Positions 59,101-64,000 of a DNA stretch of 64,000 bases are shown here, one piece after another (positions within the stretch are counted from its first letter, which is position 1; the number at the start of each line of letters is the position of its first letter). The stretch comes from Pogona vitticeps. Taxonomy: Eukaryota; Chordata; Lepidosauria; Squamata; Agamidae. A model generated the notes under the pieces. That model searched no databases, was not told the DNA's origin, and saw only the letters and a list, made by a program, of their open reading frames with translations. Location of the stretch: NCBI RefSeq assembly GCF_051106095.1, contig NC_135786.1:25695001-25759000 (forward strand), read 5' to 3'. The translations under genes and the position numbers were made by a program.

Positions 59101-59538
59101 GTCGCACTGGCCATGTGACCACGGAAGATTGTCTTTGGACAAAACGCTGGCTCTATGGCTTGGAAACGGGGATGAGCACCGCCCCCTAGAGTCGAACACG
59201 ACTGGAGAAAAAATTGTCAAGGGGAACCTTTACCTTTACCTTTAAGCCATATTTGCGATGATGAACAGGTTGTTCATTTTCACAGCTACACTGCAGAGAA
59301 GTACAATATGGTCTCATCCATGTTGGGCACAGCTTCATATTTTGACATTAACTCCTTCAAATGAAGAATTCCACTTAGGGGTTTTGTTTGTTTGTTTTAA
59401 ACAAAGCAGTGTTCCAAAATTAGGGTTAGGTGAAATTAAGGTGCTCTGGGACTTACCTACAGATGCAGCAGAGGCAGGTGTCATATCTGACAAAAGGACA
59501 AGGATGCCGATGAGAAGAAAGATGCTCAACGTTTTCAT
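56133..59538 (-). CDS. WAP-F: secreted single-WAP protease inhibitor, elafin/SLPI-like
   Basis: Exons on the minus strand: 59538-59457 (signal) and 56290-56133 or 56290-56147 (WAP). The signal peptide (1-27) has the core IFLLIGILVLL and ends PASAA. The WAP domain has Cys 33, 40, 49, 55, 61, 62, 66 and 70. Between cysteines 2 and 3 it reads CFMLDPPNYC, almost the reactive loop of SLPI domain 2 (CLMLNPPNFC) and elafin (CAMLNPPNRC). By analogy the scissile bond is Phe41-Met42, so a chymotrypsin- or cathepsin-G-like target is possible. KKCCKGTCG also follows elafin closely. The 3' end is open: reading on gives 79 aa ending GTVP, while a donor GTACTG at the conserved phase-1 place gives 76 aa with the exon at 53824. 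The WAP exon has no ATG of its own. Intron 1 holds an L1 piece and a full Sauria SINE. Role as protease inhibitor is inferred from the loop. Confidence 0.83.
57050..58145 (+). mobile_element. L1 LINE ORF2 C-terminal fragment
   Basis: Plus-strand frames read LDWWSINLLKSRYVK, FYRWYVTPEKLTKMYKN, NKCWKCERKAGRFYHMWW and NDRLENNKWEPLYTWM, the known C-terminal part of vertebrate L1 ORF2, followed by an A-rich end. The frame is broken, and an L2-like tail scrap (57425-57495) interrupts it. It lies in WAP-F intron 1. Confidence 0.85.
58894..59240 (+). mobile_element. Sauria-type SINE, full length with target duplication
   Basis: The tRNA-like head is GGGGACGTGGTGGCGCTGCG with a B box AGATCGAATCC. The body has GTTCGAAAGCATGCAAATGC and GACCACGGAAGATTGTC, and the tail (CCTTTA)n is shared with BovB. 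Perfect 12-bp repeats TTAAGCCATATT flank it on both sides. It sits in WAP-F intron 1. Confidence 0.93.
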
Positions 59539-59586
59539 AGTGCTGGTAGGATTCAGATCTTGATGTCTTGTACTCAGCTAGGCTAG

Positions 59587-59594
59587 TATTTATA
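59587..59594 (-). promoter_or_regulatory. TATA box of WAP-F
   Basis: The minus strand reads TATAAATA, about 50 bases upstream of the start codon, so the 5' UTR would be about 20-25 bases. Confidence 0.6.
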
Positions 59595-59639
59595 TTGGTA
59601 GAATGAGATTAACAGATTAGGGGATGATCATTATCTTCT

Positions 59640-61925
59640 CCCATCCTCATACCTATAATTGTTCTTTTTTACTGATCTATTTCGTAATGTTTATTCTTTC
59701 CCCTAAACTTCCACATAGACACCAAGAGAATATGAGATTTGTTTCAAATCTTTTGTGAATATATTCAGGATTCTATACAGCTGAATCTGTTTGCATGTCC
59801 ATTTTTGAGAAAGAGAGAGAGAAGAATGTAAAATAAAAATCCTTTCCTACAGCTGAGTAGCAAAAACTAATACGGAGGACAGCTTTCGCTGCTCAACCTC
59901 AAACAACAAAATGTCTTTGGCCAGCTCTATGTTGCTGTGAAGGAACATAGCCCCCAGATCAAGAGTAAATTTACTTGGAGAACACCTTTTGCAGTTGAGG
60001 GAGTGGAATTAGACAGTAAACTCTCACTGACATTGATGAAATTACAAGTATTATTCAGAGATTGAAATAATGTATTCTTTGTTCACACTCTTTTTTGGAA
60101 GTGTATCTGGCCAGATGTTATCTCATTAAACTAACAGCAGTACCTTCTGGCCACCAGCAATGGGTATTTCTCAATCCTGCTGTACTGTAAATCAGAATGA
60201 ATTTCTTGCTTGAAAGTTGCTCAAGACCCTTGTTCCCTTTTCCATTTGACAAGAACCACACTGAGTTCTTGGAAGTAGCTCGTACATATGTAAAGAGCTG
60301 CATAGCCCATTGATCCCCCTGAACAGGCAATGATCATGGTGCCCTTGAAGTGCCATCATCAAATGCCCATTGATACAAGAATTAAAGTAAAGATTGGCTG
60401 CAGCATTTTGTCACTTTAGAGTGTAGATAAGTGGTAGACAACCTCCATAGCTCTGAGGACCATTCCATCCCCGCAGACCAAGGGGATTACTCTGTGCAGC
60501 CACTGCAACATTGAATTTGCTGGCCAAAGCTGTCCACAGTTTATGGGGAAAAATACAACATAAAGCTTTGGAATGAGGTTCTAAATGTTTGAAGGGCTGT
60601 CATGTGGAAGATGGAGAAGGCTTGTTTTGTGCAGGCCCAGAGTGTGAGTCCCAAAGTAATGGTTTCCAACAATAAGGAAGGAGAGCTTGATTAAACATTA
60701 AGAAGACTTTCTGGACAGCTTGACAATGAAACACACTATTTTGGCAAATGATGGATTCTTCTTCACTGGAGATTCTAGACAGACAACCATATATCAAGTG
60801 TGCTTTAGTTGTGGATTTCCTACTTAGGCAGCAAGTTACCTCACAGACTCTGTGGAATGTCTCCAGAAATATGGTTCTATAATTCTAAGATAGAGAGGGA
60901 TGTATTTTAAAGCAAATTGGCACTTCCATGGGGCTTCCAGCCCATCATTCCATTAGTTAAATTGATTAAAGTGGCAGAACCCAAGAAAACAGATGATAAT
61001 TGGATTCACTTGGTTGCATACATGGGTCTGATACAGCTTTTTCGGTGGTAAATATCCTAGCAGAGCCGTTCCAGTTCTTTGGGATCTGGGATTCCCTGAT
61101 CCTTGTTGTTTTCTTCTGGTTGTTGAGAAGAAAGCAAGATGACTCTAAATGTTACACTCCCATTTGGAACCAGCTGTCTTCCTAACAAATATTAATTGTT
61201 TAGGGAAAAGAAGAGATCCTAATCACCTACCTCCCACATTGAATCTATGTGCAGGAATTTAGCTGTGTTTCAGGTTTCTCAGGTTGATATTAATCAAGTG
61301 TTCAGCATATCGTATGACCATCTACTTCCTTATATGTTGCACATTTAGTTTTACAATTCGAAAACAATTATCTACCATCCTCTGTCTTCCTCTTCTAGGA
61401 TCATATTGCTTAAGAAAATATTGCAGACATGTCTTCTCTCCAAAACCTTCAGGCCCTCAGCTTTGCTTCTCCTTTGTCTTAATTCCATTTCCCACCATTA
61501 CCCGTTTTGTACAGGGCTTGGTAATTGAACAGCTACAGTTTTCAGATTTTAAAAGGTGACACACATTCATCACAGAGAGCCTAGCCGCACTGGCATTTTG
61601 TATTTCTTTACCCACTGAGTTTAATTGGACATGCTCCAAGTATCTGCAATATTTCAGCCTTTGTTTCCTGAGAATGGGGATGATTGCCACTAATGATTTT
61701 GACTGCTGAGAAGGGACTTCTCAGCAAAAATGACTTCTTTAGGAACTTCATCTTGAAGCCATTGCCTAATTCAAAATTATTAAATTTTGCCGCCAATGTG
61801 GCTGTGATTTTATTTGGTTTCATGCCTCTTCGGTTACTACATTCTCTCTGGAATATAGCTCAGAGTAGACTTGCACCCAGCGTTCCGTCTGCTGTGCTCG
61901 GTCCTGGATGATCATGCCTGTAGCA
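59640..61925. other. non-coding DNA upstream of WAP-F
   Basis: No exon of WAP type, no transposon ends and no RNA gene recognised. The open frames are short and without motifs. Confidence 0.5.
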
Positions 61926-61929
61926 GTCT

Positions 61930-63600
61930 TCAAAGGAGCAGATTTCTTCTATACAGTATTGGACCTAAAGCCTGCTTGATACAGTCATACATTCCCTTGA
62001 GGTTACCTGTGTCTGCTGCTGTCTGTATCTGAGAGCAGAGCTGAAGCCAATAATTGTTAGAACATCTCCTGCCAGTCTGTTGGACTTTGCTATGAGCAAC
62101 TCGAAGAACCTGCAAGTTGTACTCACTAGGACACGCTTTGTATGCTGCTAGAGCTCTCTTCTTTTCCTCGATGGCTGGCATCAACTCCTCCGAATGGGAT
62201 TCGAACCAGTTGGCTGTCTTTTTGGTCTTCTTGACAAATGTGGACAAGGCGGTGTTATAAACAGCGTTCTTGAAATGTTCCCATTGCTCAGGTGCATTTG
62301 CATCAGCCGGGCCTGGAAGGGTTTCCTGAAGCGCTTGGGTAAATTCCTCCACTTTTCTTTGATTGCGAGTCTTACTGATGTCAATACATGGTCTTCCTTC
62401 CTTTTTTGTGTGAAACAATCTCTTTGCAGTTTTACTCTACTACACACCAGGGAGTCATCAATATCGCAATCAGCACTCTGGTAACTGTGTGTGATCGTAA
62501 TACTAAGAAGGCTAGTATGTCTAGTGAGGATCAAATTGAGCTGATGCCAATGCTTGGATCTTGGATGTCTCCAGGGAACTCTGTGTTGAAGCTTCGTATT
62601 AAAGAACGTGTTGCTGACACAAAGACCATAATAACAGCAAAACTCCAGCAAGCGTTGGCCATTTTTGTTCATCTTCCCAATGCCAAAACGGCCTAGACAG
62701 GTGGGTCAAGAATTGTGATCAGCATCAACCCTAGTGTTAAACTCTCCGAGAATGAACAACGTCTCACTCTTGGAGATTTTTTTGACAGTAGGCTGTCAGA
62801 TCGTCATAGAAATTGTCTTTGACTTCTGTTGTAGACGACAGTGTTGGTGCATTTAATGAGGATGGCTGGTCCTGCTAAAGAGTGGAGCTGCAGAGACAGG
62901 ATTCTTTCACTCCCTGCAGTAGGTGAAAAAATGGATCTCAGCAGAGTATTTCTAACTGCTAAACCAACACCATATTCCTGTTGAAAACTTTGTTTATAAC
63001 GTGTATTCTCATAACATCAGCAGAGTAAGGAGATATTGGTTAGCAGAGATGCTTATGACACTATGACACTGAGAGAGTAAAACCGACAGCTTAGTCTATT
63101 TACATATATGCATAGATAACAGACGTTCCTCTGGCAGCATGATATGACATGAAGCAACACACAGCATAGGAAAAAGTGATCTGACTCACAGCAGATAAAG
63201 ACGTTCATTTTACACATGACTTATGAACAGTTCTGTGACCAATCAGAAATTGCATTACATTATTTTCTGTTACAACAAGTTTCATCATCTACACAGCTGT
63301 ACAACATTGAGTCTTAATCCTTGATAACCACACCTGAATACAATCGGTATGGTGACTCGGGTAAAATCAGCCATTTTACATTTAACTACGCAAGATTAAT
63401 ATTTAATACATTTTCATATCAACATCTCAGCAATCCCTGGTCTAATTCAATGGTTTTCCTGTCAGAAGAATGAGAATTTTTTTTTTTTTTGACAGCTCAC
63501 GAGTTTGGCAATCTCATCTCTTACAGGGCAACAATGTCGATCTGAGTTGCCATTCCAATCCCACACTCAGCAGCTACACGAGGTAGCATAAGCCACTGAA
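61930..63600 (-). mobile_element. LINE endonuclease-to-linker region, degraded
   Basis: Minus-strand frames read QIDIVAL (endonuclease start), SFQQEYGVGLAV, APTLSSTTEVKDNFYDDL, then RHPRSKHWHQLNLILTR, SYQSADCDIDDSLVC and AVYNTALSTFVKKTKKTANWF. This is the AP-endonuclease and following linker of a non-LTR retrotransposon often mis-annotated as craniofacial development protein 2. It has several frame breaks; the RT lies outside or is lost. Its clade is not certain. It is interrupted near 63020-63455. Confidence 0.8.
63020..63455. other. unassigned insertion in the LINE
   Basis: AT-rich, non-coding sequence that splits the LINE endonuclease. Its make-up is reminiscent of a lone LTR, but no clean ends or target duplication were found. 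Confidence 0.3.
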
Positions 63601-64000
63601 GCGGACATATGCCCATTTTCCTCTGAATGCAATTGAAACCAGTCAATCTAATTGGCACAGCCTCATCTTTGGCCTTGCTAATTTTATCTAGCCAATAAAA
63701 GAGGCAAGCCTAATGCCTGCACCAGGTACTTGTTCACAAAGAATGTTTCCAGAACTCTTAGAAATGAAGTACTAAACATAATAAGCGAGCTGACACTTAC
63801 TAATAGTACCAATCCTAGGAGTTTCCTTCACAGTATTCATTTGTCAAGTTACGGCTTTTGGACCTTAGACAAGTGTCCTTCAGTTATCCTACCAAAAGAC
63901 ATTGTGGCAGAGGCCCTCAAACAAGGAAGGGAAAATGGTTGAGCAATAGCAAATATGTATTCAGAGGAACCCCTGGGGAGGACATAGCTTCTGAGAAAGA
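63601..64000. other. non-coding DNA at right edge
   Basis: One short open frame (63730-63942) without recognisable domain. Nothing else seen. Confidence 0.4.

Noticed and set aside
62181-62672. Craniofacial development protein 2-like frame as a host gene
   Set aside because: Such hits are LINE endonucleases; the frame continues into other LINE parts and is broken.

Overview
The window looks like a piece of a squamate reptile genome (lizard or snake). The evidence is a full-length Sauria-type SINE with a (CCTTTA)n tail, BovB/RTE, CR1, L2-like and L1 LINE pieces, several hAT and Tigger-like DNA transposons, and very many long tetranucleotide microsatellites. The exact species cannot be read from the sequence.

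The host genes are a tandem array of small secreted WAP (whey acidic protein, four-disulfide core) genes, all on the minus strand. I call them WAP-A to WAP-F from left to right. Each begins with a signal-peptide exon of 73-85 nt that ends in phase 1. One or two WAP exons of 138-145 nt follow, starting in phase 1. The last exon is mostly 3' UTR. WAP-A (724-808) shows only its signal exon; the rest should lie left of the window. WAP-B (4424-8321), WAP-C (24139-27512) and WAP-D (34024-40218) encode two WAP domains. WAP-E (46912-49101) and WAP-F (about 56133-59538) encode one. WAP-F has an elafin/SLPI-like reactive loop, so it is the best candidate for a serine-protease inhibitor. The others resemble the waprin/WFDC type, whose known members act as secreted antibacterial or antiprotease peptides.

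WAP-B and WAP-C lie in two copies of one duplicated segment (about 3.5-8.6 kb and 22.1-27.7 kb). Signal exons and introns are well matched, but the WAP exons have diverged strongly, as in fast-evolving secreted defence or toxin families. Both copies share an unusual ten-cysteine first WAP domain.

The rest is mobile DNA. Between WAP-B and WAP-C sits a three-level nest. An outer hAT (9170-20826, target duplication ATCTATAT) holds an inner hAT (9202-19868, target duplication GAAACGTC). The inner hAT holds a young Ty1/copia element (9590-14840, target duplication GAGCA, near-identical LTRs). Intron 2 of WAP-D holds another nest: a hAT (36233-38276) interrupted by a 1.76-kb Tigger-like element that is almost one giant palindrome. 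Several repeats carry a hammerhead-ribozyme-like core typical of Penelope-like elements. I found no rRNA gene, genuine tRNA gene, CRISPR array or non-WAP protein gene.
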